Assembly: GCF_002310815.1 (NCBI RefSeq)
Contig: NZ_CP011032.1
Coordinates: forward strand, 1,962,001-2,026,000
Direction: 5' to 3'
Length of the DNA: 64,000 bases
Source of the DNA: Pseudoalteromonas tunicata
GTDB taxonomy: Bacteria; Pseudomonadota; Gammaproteobacteria; Enterobacterales; Alteromonadaceae
Each line of letters begins with the position of its first letter. The first letter of the stretch is position 1. Positions 1 to 7,721 of this stretch are shown here, in pieces. The notes below the pieces were generated by a model. The model saw only the letters and a program-made list of their open reading frames with translations. It made no database searches and had not been told where the DNA came from. The position numbers and the translations under genes were made by a program.

Positions 1-1
1 C

Positions 2-391
2 CCAAAGTTCACGGTATTAATTGGTGGCTCATACGGTGCAGGTAACTACGGTATGTGTGGTCGTGCATTTGAACCTACCATGATGTGGATGTGGCCTAAT
101 GCCCGCATTTCAGTTATGGGCGGCGAACAAGCTGCTGGCGTATTAACCCAAGTTAAACAAGATGGTTTAGCACGCAAAGGCTTGAGCATGTCTGAGCAAG
201 AAATTGCAGACTTTAAAAAGCCGATTGTGTCTCAGTATGAACAGCAAGGTCACCCTTATTATGCCAGCGCTCGTTTATGGGATGACGGTATTATTGATCC
301 GGCGCAAACCCGACATGTTTTAGGACTTGCGCTCAGTGCTGCGAGCAATGCGCCAAAACGCGACTCTCAATTTGGCGTATTTAGGATGTAA
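2..391 (+). CDS. liuB: methylcrotonoyl-CoA carboxylase carboxyltransferase (beta) subunit, 3' end only
   Basis: The gene enters from the left edge; the open frame runs from base 2 with no start in the window, so only about 129 C-terminal residues are present. They include the glycine-rich [16 protein letters not shown] stretch typical of the acyl-CoA-binding carboxyltransferase subunit of 3-methylcrotonyl-CoA carboxylase, followed by the [18 protein letters not shown] segment. With LiuD the protein carboxylates 3-methylcrotonyl-CoA in leucine breakdown, in the cytoplasm. The liuC start follows 10 bases after the stop, and the order liuB-liuC-liuD-liuE supports the call over propionyl-CoA or geranyl-CoA carboxylase paralogues. 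Confidence 0.9.
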   Translation, partial: PKFTVLIGGSYGAGNYGMCGRAFEPTMMWMWPNARISVMGGEQAAGVLTQVKQDGLARKGLSMSEQEIADFKKPIVSQYEQQGHPYYASARLWDDGIIDPAQTRHVLGLALSAASNAPKRDSQFGVFRM

Positions 392-400
392 GGAAGCTGT

Positions 401-1171
401 ATGTCTGTCACTTTATCTATTTCAAAATCCAGTATTGCGACCATTGAACTTGATCGTCAAAGTGTGCATAACGCATTTGATGCTCAAACAATCGCGAAGC
501 TAATTGAAACCATTGAATATGCCAATACGTTACCTATTCGTGCTTTAGTATTAAAAAGCGCAGGTAAACATTTTTCGGCCGGCGCTGACTTAGCTTGGAT
601 GAAATCCATGGCTGATAACGATTTTGCAAAGAATCTTGCCGACTCCAAACAACTTGCCAAGCTTATGTTTTTATTAGCCAATGTTGCTGTGCCAACGTTA
701 TGTTTAGTGCAAGGTGCAGCCTTTGGTGGTGCGGTGGGTTTAATTGCTTGTTGCGATATTGCTATATCAACACCCGATGCCAAATTTTGCTTAAGTGAAG
801 TTAAATTAGGCTTAATTCCTGCGGTTATTAGCCCTTATGTGATTAAAGCTATGGGTGAGCGCCAAGCACGCCGTTACTTTTTAACCGCAGAGGTTTTCAA
901 AGCAAATACAGCTTTAGAAATGGGTCTTATCCATCAAGTTAGTGATGATTTAACCCTATGCGCCGATGGCATTTTACAAGCAATCATAAACAATGGACCT
1001 TGTGCTGTGATGGCTGCTAAAACCTTAATTAAAGAAGTTGCAGGTCAAACGATAGACCAAACACTTACCGATCTGACCGCTGAACGTATTGCAACCATTC
1101 GCGTATCCGCTGAAGGGCAAGAAGGTCTGAGTGCTTTTTTTGAAAAACGTGCTCCAAGCTGGCAAAACTAA
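401..1171 (+). CDS. liuC: methylglutaconyl-CoA hydratase (enoyl-CoA hydratase/isomerase family)
   Basis: A 256-residue crotonase-fold protein, a normal length for the family. The first oxyanion-hole segment (SAGADLAWMKSM, about residues 59-70) and the second (AFGGAVGLIACCDIAIS, about 106-122) are intact. In this operon the expected reaction is hydration of 3-methylglutaconyl-CoA to HMG-CoA, between the MCC step (LiuB/LiuD) and HMG-CoA lyase (LiuE). An AAGGA ribosome site lies 5-6 bases before the ATG. The family alone does not fix substrate; the assignment to leucine breakdown rests on position in the liu operon. Confidence 0.88.
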   Translation: MSVTLSISKSSIATIELDRQSVHNAFDAQTIAKLIETIEYANTLPIRALVLKSAGKHFSAGADLAWMKSMADNDFAKNLADSKQLAKLMFLLANVAVPTLCLVQGAAFGGAVGLIACCDIAISTPDAKFCLSEVKLGLIPAVISPYVIKAMGERQARRYFLTAEVFKANTALEMGLIHQVSDDLTLCADGILQAIINNGPCAVMAAKTLIKEVAGQTIDQTLTDLTAERIATIRVSAEGQEGLSAFFEKRAPSWQN

Positions 1172-1194
1172 CCTATAACGATGCAGGTAAAAAC

Positions 1195-3165
1195 ATGTTA
1201 AAAAAAATATTAATCGCAAATCGGGGTGAAATTGCTTGTCGGATCATCAAAACCGCCAAACGTTTAGGTTTAAAAACCGTTGCCGTGTATTCAGATGCTG
1301 ATGCCAATGCCCTGCATGTTAAGCATGCCGATGAGGCATATCACATTGGTGCATCTCCAAGTAAAGACTCGTATTTAGTGAGCGAAAAAATTCTTTCGGT
1401 TGCGAAACGTTCTGGTGCAGATTGCATTCATCCAGGTTATGGATTTTTATCAGAAAACGACCAATTTGCTGAGGCGTGTGCCAAAAATAATATAGTTTTT
1501 ATTGGTCCGCCAGCTGCTGCTATTACGGCGATGGGGTCAAAATCTCGCTCTAAAGAAATCATGGCTGCGGCGAATGTACCTTTAGTTCCAGGTTATTACG
1601 GTCAAAACCAAGATCCAGAGTTTTTAAAACAAGAAGCCATTAAAATTGGCTTCCCTGTTCTAATTAAAGCAGCCTTTGGCGGCGGTGGTAAAGGAATGCG
1701 TGTGGTTGAACATGCGGATGAATTCCAACTTGCTTTGCAAGGTGCACAACGCGAAGCCATTGCTGGCTTTGGTAACGATTTAGTTCTCTTAGAGCGTTAT
1801 GTAACAAAACCTCGCCATGTTGAAGTACAAGTTTTTGCTGATAGTCACGGCCACTGTGTTTATTTAGGCGATCGTGATTGCTCGTTGCAACGTCGTCATC
1901 AAAAAGTCATTGAAGAAGCCCCTGCCCCCATGCTAAGTGATTCACTTCGTAAAGCGATGGGTGAAGCCGCGGTGCGCTGCGCGCAGGCTATAAATTATGT
2001 TGGTGCTGGCACAGTTGAGTTTTTACTGTGCGGCAATGACTTTTTCTTTATGGAAATGAATACTCGTTTGCAAGTAGAACACCCTGTTACCGAAATGGTC
2101 ACCGGTGTTGATTTAGTTGAATGGCAAATTAAGATAGCGTCGGGACAGGCTTTGTCGCTTACGCAAGAACAAGTGACCCTCAGCGGTCATGCCCTTGAAG
2201 CACGAATTTATGCAGAAGATCCAAGCAATGAGTTTATTCCGTGCTCAGGCACCATCAAAGCCATGCTTACACCATTGCAAAACAAACATATTCGAGTTGA
2301 TACTGGTGTTCAAGCAGGCGCTGAGATCAGTAGTTTTTATGATCCTATGATTGCTAAACTTATTGTGTGGGATGAAACCCGCCCACTTGCCATTAAACGC
2401 TTACAAAGTGCCCTTGAGCAATTTCACTTAGCGGGTTTTAGCTGTAATGTTGAATTTCTCCATAAATTGGCCTCACATGAGGGGTTTGTGACAGCACAAC
2501 CCGATACACATTTTATTGCCCACAATTTGGATGAATTGACCGCAGTAAACCCACAGCAAGAAGATGTTAGTTTAGTCCTTGCTTCGTTGCTTTATCTGTC
2601 ATTGATAAAGAATAAAGAGTCAGCAGATGCATGGGATAAACAAGCAGGCTTTAGACTTAATCAACATAATAAAATTCATATTGCCCTCGATTTACCTCAA
2701 ACAATTAGCGCAATTGAAGGTCAGCATGGTTATGTGATAACCCTTGATGGCAATCAGTTTGCTGCCCAAGCATTTATTGAACAGCAATCGATCACAGCAA
2801 CAATTAATGGTGAAAAATACACCGCTGATTTTTATTACGATCAAGAGGCTCACGCCATTGATTTAATGTATTTAGCCAGCCAACATCATTATAAATTCAA
2901 GCATAAACATTACATTAGCGAAATTAAAAATGCTGCCGCCTCATTAGCTGCTCCGCTGAATGGCACAGTGGTCAAGCACTTATGTGAAATTGGCAGCCAA
3001 GTAACCGAAGGTATGGGCGTAGTGGTGATTGAAGCGATGAAAATGGAATACACCTTGGCTGCTCCATTTGATGGTCAACTGATGAGTTATTGTTTTGCCG
3101 AAGGTGAGCTTGTTACCCATGGCGCAATGCTTGCAATTGTAGAGGCAAGCCCTAACAATGATTAA
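1195..3165 (+). CDS. liuD: methylcrotonoyl-CoA carboxylase biotin-containing (alpha) subunit
   Basis: A 656-residue biotin carboxylase/biotin carrier fusion. The N-terminal 450 residues carry the biotin carboxylase fold: KILIANRGEIACRI at the start, the ATP-grasp glycine loop FGGGGKGMRVV near residue 162 and the EMNTRLQVEHPVTE signature near 285. The C-terminal biotinyl domain has the EAMKMEYTL motif with Lys616 as the biotin attachment site. It carboxylates biotin with ATP and bicarbonate for transfer by LiuB. The stop overlaps the liuE start by 8 bases, suggesting coupled translation. Other acyl-CoA carboxylase alpha subunits look similar; the operon decides the substrate. Confidence 0.93.
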   Translation: MLKKILIANRGEIACRIIKTAKRLGLKTVAVYSDADANALHVKHADEAYHIGASPSKDSYLVSEKILSVAKRSGADCIHPGYGFLSENDQFAEACAKNNIVFIGPPAAAITAMGSKSRSKEIMAAANVPLVPGYYGQNQDPEFLKQEAIKIGFPVLIKAAFGGGGKGMRVVEHADEFQLALQGAQREAIAGFGNDLVLLERYVTKPRHVEVQVFADSHGHCVYLGDRDCSLQRRHQKVIEEAPAPMLSDSLRKAMGEAAVRCAQAINYVGAGTVEFLLCGNDFFFMEMNTRLQVEHPVTEMVTGVDLVEWQIKIASGQALSLTQEQVTLSGHALEARIYAEDPSNEFIPCSGTIKAMLTPLQNKHIRVDTGVQAGAEISSFYDPMIAKLIVWDETRPLAIKRLQSALEQFHLAGFSCNVEFLHKLASHEGFVTAQPDTHFIAHNLDELTAVNPQQEDVSLVLASLLYLSLIKNKESADAWDKQAGFRLNQHNKIHIALDLPQTISAIEGQHGYVITLDGNQFAAQAFIEQQSITATINGEKYTADFYYDQEAHAIDLMYLASQHHYKFKHKHYISEIKNAAASLAAPLNGTVVKHLCEIGSQVTEGMGVVVIEAMKMEYTLAAPFDGQLMSYCFAEGELVTHGAMLAIVEASPNND

Positions 3166-4066
3166 TCATTTTCCTGCTCATGTTAAAATTGTTGAAGTCG
3201 GTGCGCGTGATGGACTACAAAACGAAGCCCAAGTGTCAACAGAGACTAAAGTTGCATTAATTAATGCTTTAGCACATGCTGGCGTACGCTACATCGAAGC
3301 CGGTGCCTTTGTATCACCTAAATGGGTGCCACAAATGGCAGATTCTGCTGATGTAATTAATGCATTAAATTTACCCAATGTTGAATTAGCAGCATTAACG
3401 CCCAATTTACAAGGCGCACAAGCAGCCTTAAATGCTGGGGTTAAAGAGTTTGCAATTTTTACAGCCGCGAGCGAAGCGTTTTGCCAAAAAAACATTAACT
3501 GTTCAATAGAGCAAAGTATTGCCCGTTTTGAGCCTGTAATGGCATTTGCCAAAGAGCACGGTATTAAAGTGCGCGGTTATGTGAGCTGTGTCATGGGTTG
3601 CCCTTACCAAGGTGATGTGGCACCTGAACAAGTATTGGCAGTGAGCCAAGCGTTATTAGACCTAGGCTGCTATGAAATAAGCCTTGGTGATACAATTGGC
3701 GTAGGCACACCTCTTAAAGTCACACAATTGCTCACCACCTTACTTCAACAAATACCTGTAGATAAGCTAGCTGTGCACTTTCATGATACTTATGGCCAAG
3801 CGTTAGCAAATATTTACGCGGCCCTAAACCTAGGGATAGCAACGGTTGATAGTGCAGTTGCAGGCCTAGGTGGGTGCCCTTATGCCAAAGGTGCGTCAGG
3901 AAATGTTGCCACCGAAGATGTAGTTTACTTACTGCAAGGGCTTGGCATTGAGTGTGGAATTGATTTAGAAAGGCTTGCTAAAGCGGGATGGCTGATTTCT
4001 GATGCATTAAATAAATCAGCTGTCAGCAAAGTATCGAACGCTTTACGCAGTAAATTAAACGCTTAA
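3158..4066 (+). CDS. liuE: hydroxymethylglutaryl-CoA lyase
   Basis: A 302-residue protein of the DRE-TIM metallolyase family. EVGARDGLQNE (about residues 12-22) is the metal-binding N-terminal motif, FHDTYGQALANI carries a metal-ligand histidine, and GLGGCPYAKGASGN near residue 237 is the HMG-CoA lyase active-site signature with its catalytic cysteine. It cleaves HMG-CoA to acetyl-CoA and acetoacetate, the last step of leucine degradation. It overlaps liuD by 8 bases and precedes a CoA-transferase pair that can reactivate the acetoacetate formed. Confidence 0.93.
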   Translation: MINHFPAHVKIVEVGARDGLQNEAQVSTETKVALINALAHAGVRYIEAGAFVSPKWVPQMADSADVINALNLPNVELAALTPNLQGAQAALNAGVKEFAIFTAASEAFCQKNINCSIEQSIARFEPVMAFAKEHGIKVRGYVSCVMGCPYQGDVAPEQVLAVSQALLDLGCYEISLGDTIGVGTPLKVTQLLTTLLQQIPVDKLAVHFHDTYGQALANIYAALNLGIATVDSAVAGLGGCPYAKGASGNVATEDVVYLLQGLGIECGIDLERLAKAGWLISDALNKSAVSKVSNALRSKLNA

Positions 4067-4087
4067 CAATTATTAAGGGAGTTGGCC

Positions 4088-4786
4088 ATGGCCGGTTTTG
4101 ATAAAGTAGTGACAAGCTACGAGCAGGCGATGCAAGGTTTAAAAGATGGCGATACCATTATTGCCGGTGGTTTTGGCTTATGTGGTATTCCTGAAGGGTT
4201 AATTGCTGAGATTAAACGCAAGCAAACCAAAGAATTAACTGTGGTTTCAAATAACTGTGGTGTGGATGATTTTGGTTTGGGCATTTTATTAAAAGACAAA
4301 CAAATTAAAAAAATGGTTGCATCATATGTTGGTGAAAACGCCCTCTTTGAGCAACAACTACTCAGCGGTGAATTAGAGGTTGAACTCACTCCGCAAGGTA
4401 CACTTGCTGAAAAAATGCGTGCCGGTGGTGCTGGGATCCCCGCTTTTTATACTGCAACTGGTTTTGGTACTCCTGTTGCTGAAGGCAAAGAAGTCAAAGA
4501 ATTTAATGGTCGCCCATACATTTTAGAAGAATCAATCACCGGTGACTTTGCCATTATTAAAGCGTGGAAAGCTGACCGCTATGGTAATTTGGTTTTTCGC
4601 CATACCGCAATGAACTTCAATCCAATTGCAGCAACGGCAGGTAAAATTACCGTTGTTGAGGTCGAAGAAATTGTCGAACCAGGTGAATTAAATCCGTCAG
4701 AAATCCATACACCTGGCATTTATGTTAATCGCGTGATCAAAGGTTGCTTTGAAAAACGTATCGAACGCGTGACAACACGTAACTAA
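4088..4786 (+). CDS. scoA: 3-oxoacid CoA-transferase subunit A
   Basis: Two starts are possible: TTG at 4082 or ATG at 4088. AAGGGAG at 4075-4081 ends directly against the TTG but stands 6 bases before the ATG, so 4088 is chosen (232 residues). The sequence is a typical succinyl-CoA:3-ketoacid transferase alpha subunit, with the [13 protein letters not shown]oA-binding loop near residue 23 and the [15 protein letters not shown] stretch near 114. With subunit B it moves CoA to acetoacetate, making acetoacetyl-CoA for thiolysis. Its place directly after HMG-CoA lyase fits that role; the CoA donor cannot be read from sequence. Confidence 0.9.
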   Translation: MAGFDKVVTSYEQAMQGLKDGDTIIAGGFGLCGIPEGLIAEIKRKQTKELTVVSNNCGVDDFGLGILLKDKQIKKMVASYVGENALFEQQLLSGELEVELTPQGTLAEKMRAGGAGIPAFYTATGFGTPVAEGKEVKEFNGRPYILEESITGDFAIIKAWKADRYGNLVFRHTAMNFNPIAATAGKITVVEVEEIVEPGELNPSEIHTPGIYVNRVIKGCFEKRIERVTTRN

Positions 4787-4800
4787 TACGGAGAATAATT

Positions 4801-5460
4801 ATGGCTTTATCACGTGAACAAGTTGCAATGCGCGTTGCTCAAGAACTTCAAGATGGCTTCTATGTTAACTTAGGAATAGGTATTCCGACCTTAGTTGCAA
4901 ACTATGTCCCACAAGGGATTGAAGTTATGCTACAGTCTGAAAATGGTTTATTAGGCATGGGTCCTTACCCAACAGCAGATGCTGTTGATGCCGACATGAT
5001 TAATGCGGGTAAAGAAACCGTTACAGCGGCAATTGGTGCTGCCATATTTAACAGTGCCGAAAGCTTTGCTATGATCCGCGGTGGCCATGTCGACTTAACC
5101 GTACTCGGCGCATTTGAAGTTGATCAAAATGGTTCTATCGCCTCGTGGATGATCCCTAAAAAATTGATCAAAGGCATGGGCGGCGCAATGGATTTAGTTG
5201 CAGGCGCGCAAAATATTATCGTTACTATGATGCACGCCAATAAAGCGGGCGAATCAAAATTATTAGAACGCTGCGAGTTACCTCTTACCGGTGTTAACTG
5301 TGTTAAAAAAATCGTAACTGATTTGGCTGTACTCGAAGTGAAAAACGGCGCGTTTTACTTATTAGAACGCGCGCCTGGTGTTAGTGTTGATGAAATCATC
5401 AGCAAAACAGCAGGTAAATTAATTGTTGAAGGCGATATTCCAGAGATGGTATTCGCTTAA
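4801..5460 (+). CDS. scoB: 3-oxoacid CoA-transferase subunit B
   Basis: A 219-residue beta subunit. The SENGLLGMGPYP motif holds the catalytic glutamate (Glu47) that forms the glutamyl-CoA thioester intermediate, and YVNLGIGIPTLVANY and GGHVDLTVLGAFEVD are family signatures. It starts 14 bases after scoA with CGGAGAATAATT as ribosome site. It is the last gene of the liu-sco unit: a rho-independent terminator follows about 53 bases downstream. Confidence 0.92.
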   Translation: MALSREQVAMRVAQELQDGFYVNLGIGIPTLVANYVPQGIEVMLQSENGLLGMGPYPTADAVDADMINAGKETVTAAIGAAIFNSAESFAMIRGGHVDLTVLGAFEVDQNGSIASWMIPKKLIKGMGGAMDLVAGAQNIIVTMMHANKAGESKLLERCELPLTGVNCVKKIVTDLAVLEVKNGAFYLLERAPGVSVDEIISKTAGKLIVEGDIPEMVFA

Positions 5461-5513
5461 CAGTTAAATGTACCGACCTCATTCCCAGTGTCTAAGATAC
5501 TGAGAAACCCTCA

Positions 5514-5540
5514 AAATCCCTCGCAAGAGGGATTTTTTTT
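5514..5540. terminator. Bidirectional rho-independent terminator after scoB
   Basis: AAATCCCTC and GAGGGATTT pair around a GCAA loop, followed by a run of eight T on the + strand and preceded by an A-rich stretch. It sits between the rightward liu-sco operon and the leftward gene ending at 5574, so it can serve both. Confidence 0.85.
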
Positions 5541-5573
5541 GCCTAAATACGATAGAACTTAACGTAAAAGCTC

Positions 5574-6311
5574 TTAACGTAGTGTTCTATGGAACAATGC
5601 CACCGCTTTTTGATACATTTCCAGCGCTAACGCTGGGTCGTACCGCTCACCTTCATCTCGCATAAAAGCATGTTCTGCATTCACTTCTAGCCATTGATAA
5701 TTAATTGCTGACTGATTTAGTTTTTGATACAGCTTTAATCGTCCATCTCTTGGCACATGGGGGTCTTGTTTACCCCAAATAAAATGAATTTCCCCGGCTA
5801 TTTCATCTAACCGCGCAAATGTTTGCTCTTTGGGATCTGCAGGTAACGTATCGCTATGAATATCGGTGGCATATAAACAAAACGCGGCTTTAATTGCAGG
5901 GTTAAGAGCTGCACGACAAGCCAAATGGCCACCAATACACACCCCCATCACCCCTATTCCACCACTACTTGTACCACTGTTATGGCAATAGTTAATCAGA
6001 GCTACAACATCGCTATCATAATATGTTAATGGCTTTTGCCATTTATCCGCATTGCCTTTATCTTTACCTGCTTCGTCATACTCAAGCACAGTTCCTGCAG
6101 GATTAAACTCATGAAATATTTCTGGCACTAATACATTAAAGCCATGACCTGCCAATACTTGTGCTGAACGCATAATTGGTGCAGTCAATTGAAATATCTC
6201 TGAATAAAAAATAATTGTTGCCGCGCTATCTAAGCCAACAGGTGAAAATTGTACAGTGCGCATAGGCCCTGTTTCAGTTTGAATAGATATAATCTCGCTT
6301 CGAACTTGCAT
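5574..6311 (-). CDS. dienelactone hydrolase family protein
   Basis: A 245-residue alpha/beta-hydrolase. The ATG at 6311 is preferred over an upstream TTG at 6335 because GGAG lies 6 bases before it. GVMGVCIGGHLACRA has the cysteine nucleophile context of the dienelactone hydrolase family, WGKQDPHVP supplies the acid and AEHAFMRD the histidine, so the Cys-Asp-His triad is complete. Many such proteins act on esters or lactones other than dienelactone and no aromatic-degradation genes are nearby, so the substrate is unknown. It is divergent from the binding-protein gene at 6451. Confidence 0.85.
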   Translation of the reverse strand: MQVRSEIISIQTETGPMRTVQFSPVGLDSAATIIFYSEIFQLTAPIMRSAQVLAGHGFNVLVPEIFHEFNPAGTVLEYDEAGKDKGNADKWQKPLTYYDSDVVALINYCHNSGTSSGGIGVMGVCIGGHLACRAALNPAIKAAFCLYATDIHSDTLPADPKEQTFARLDEIAGEIHFIWGKQDPHVPRDGRLKLYQKLNQSAINYQWLEVNAEHAFMRDEGERYDPALALEMYQKAVALFHRTLR

Positions 6312-6450
6312 TGAAACTCCGAAAACTAACCTCAAATGAATGTTAGTTTATTATTAAATGCCTAAATTACTTTAACTTATTGAAAAGCTGTTTTTTGTGA
6401 ACTAATTTTATACGGTACTGTTTAACAAACTTATAATGGAAATCAACTAA

Positions 6451-7713
6451 TTGGACCCTACTCGTCGAAAAGCCTTAAAAAAAATCGCTATTTCTACTCT
6501 TGCGACTACTGCAGCTTTTAAAGTCCCGTTTGTATTTTCCAAACAAAAGGTTGTTTTACGCATTTTAGGAACGCACGTTACCTTGCAAGAAGCTATTCGT
6601 GAACAAGCCATGAAAGACTTAGGCATTGAATTGGTTTTTGAGGCGAAAGGTAGCGCCCAAGTACTGCAAAAAGCGTCTATGTCTCCTCAATCTTTTGATT
6701 TGTATGAACAATGGTCAAACAGTATCAATATATTGTGGCACAGTGGTGCAATCCAACCAATTGAAAAAAATCGTATTAAAAATTGGGGTGAGATTAACTC
6801 ATTAACTAAAACGGGACGAATAACGCCAGATGCGAAGATAGGTGCTGGTGATGCTCCTTATAAACTCCTTCATGTACAGCATGATGGTTCTTTAGGTGAA
6901 GATCATACTGACCAACTCAGTTTTCTACCTTATGTCCATAATGTTGATTCATTTGGCTATAATACGAATTTTATTAAAAAAGGTGTGCCTTACGAATCGG
7001 AAAGCTGGGGTTGGTTACTTGACCCCGCTTACAGTGGAAAAGTCGGCATTATTAATGCGCCAACGATTGGATTATTTGACTTGGCTTTAGCAGTTCAAGC
7101 ACAAGGGCTAATGCAGTTTAATAATATTGGAGCGATGACAAAAAGTGAATTAAACCAACTTTTTAAAATATTACTCGAATTCAAACAGCAAAATCACTTC
7201 AGTGGTTTTTGGACTTCAGTGCCAGAATCTGTTGAATTTATGAAAACTGAACGAGTTCATATTGAAAGTATGTTTTCACCTGCAGTCTCGGCTTTAAATG
7301 GTCAAAATGTCACGGTAAATTTCGCAGCTCCGAAAGAAGGCTACCGCGGTTGGCATGGTGTTATGTGTTTATCATCAATGGCTAAAGGCAACGTAAAAGA
7401 TGCCGCCTACGACTATATGAATTGGTGGTTATCAGGTTGGCCCGGTGCATTTATCGCAAGACAGGGCTATTATATTTCAAATCCACAGCGATCTAAATTA
7501 TTTCTATCCATGGACGAATGGAACTATTGGTATCAAGGAAGAATTGCCACTTCAGATCTAACAGGCACTGATGGGCTTATATCAGTTAAAAAAGGACACA
7601 TGAGAACAGGTGGAAGTTATGAAAAAAGACTCAGTCATGTTGCTGTATGGAATACAGTTATGCCAACGTATGAATATAGCTTGCAAAAGTGGTATGAATT
7701 CCTCAGTACGTAG
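6451..7713 (+). CDS. PotD-like extracellular solute-binding protein with twin-arginine signal, paired with a sensor kinase
   Basis: A 420-residue protein that begins at a TTG directly after an in-frame TAA; no better start exists. The N-terminus has a TRRKALKK twin-arginine motif and a hydrophobic stretch to about residue 30, suggesting Tat export. The rest resembles spermidine/putrescine-type (PotD) type 2 periplasmic binding proteins, for example SFLPYVHNVDSFGYNTNF followed by a WGWLLDPAYSGKVGI stretch. No permease or ATPase gene is near; instead a hybrid histidine kinase starts 8 bases downstream. I infer that it presents a ligand to the kinase, as TorT does for TorS, rather than feeding a transporter. 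Ligand unknown. Confidence 0.75.
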   Translation: MDPTRRKALKKIAISTLATTAAFKVPFVFSKQKVVLRILGTHVTLQEAIREQAMKDLGIELVFEAKGSAQVLQKASMSPQSFDLYEQWSNSINILWHSGAIQPIEKNRIKNWGEINSLTKTGRITPDAKIGAGDAPYKLLHVQHDGSLGEDHTDQLSFLPYVHNVDSFGYNTNFIKKGVPYESESWGWLLDPAYSGKVGIINAPTIGLFDLALAVQAQGLMQFNNIGAMTKSELNQLFKILLEFKQQNHFSGFWTSVPESVEFMKTERVHIESMFSPAVSALNGQNVTVNFAAPKEGYRGWHGVMCLSSMAKGNVKDAAYDYMNWWLSGWPGAFIARQGYYISNPQRSKLFLSMDEWNYWYQGRIATSDLTGTDGLISVKKGHMRTGGSYEKRLSHVAVWNTVMPTYEYSLQKWYEFLST

Positions 7714-7721
7714 AGATTACT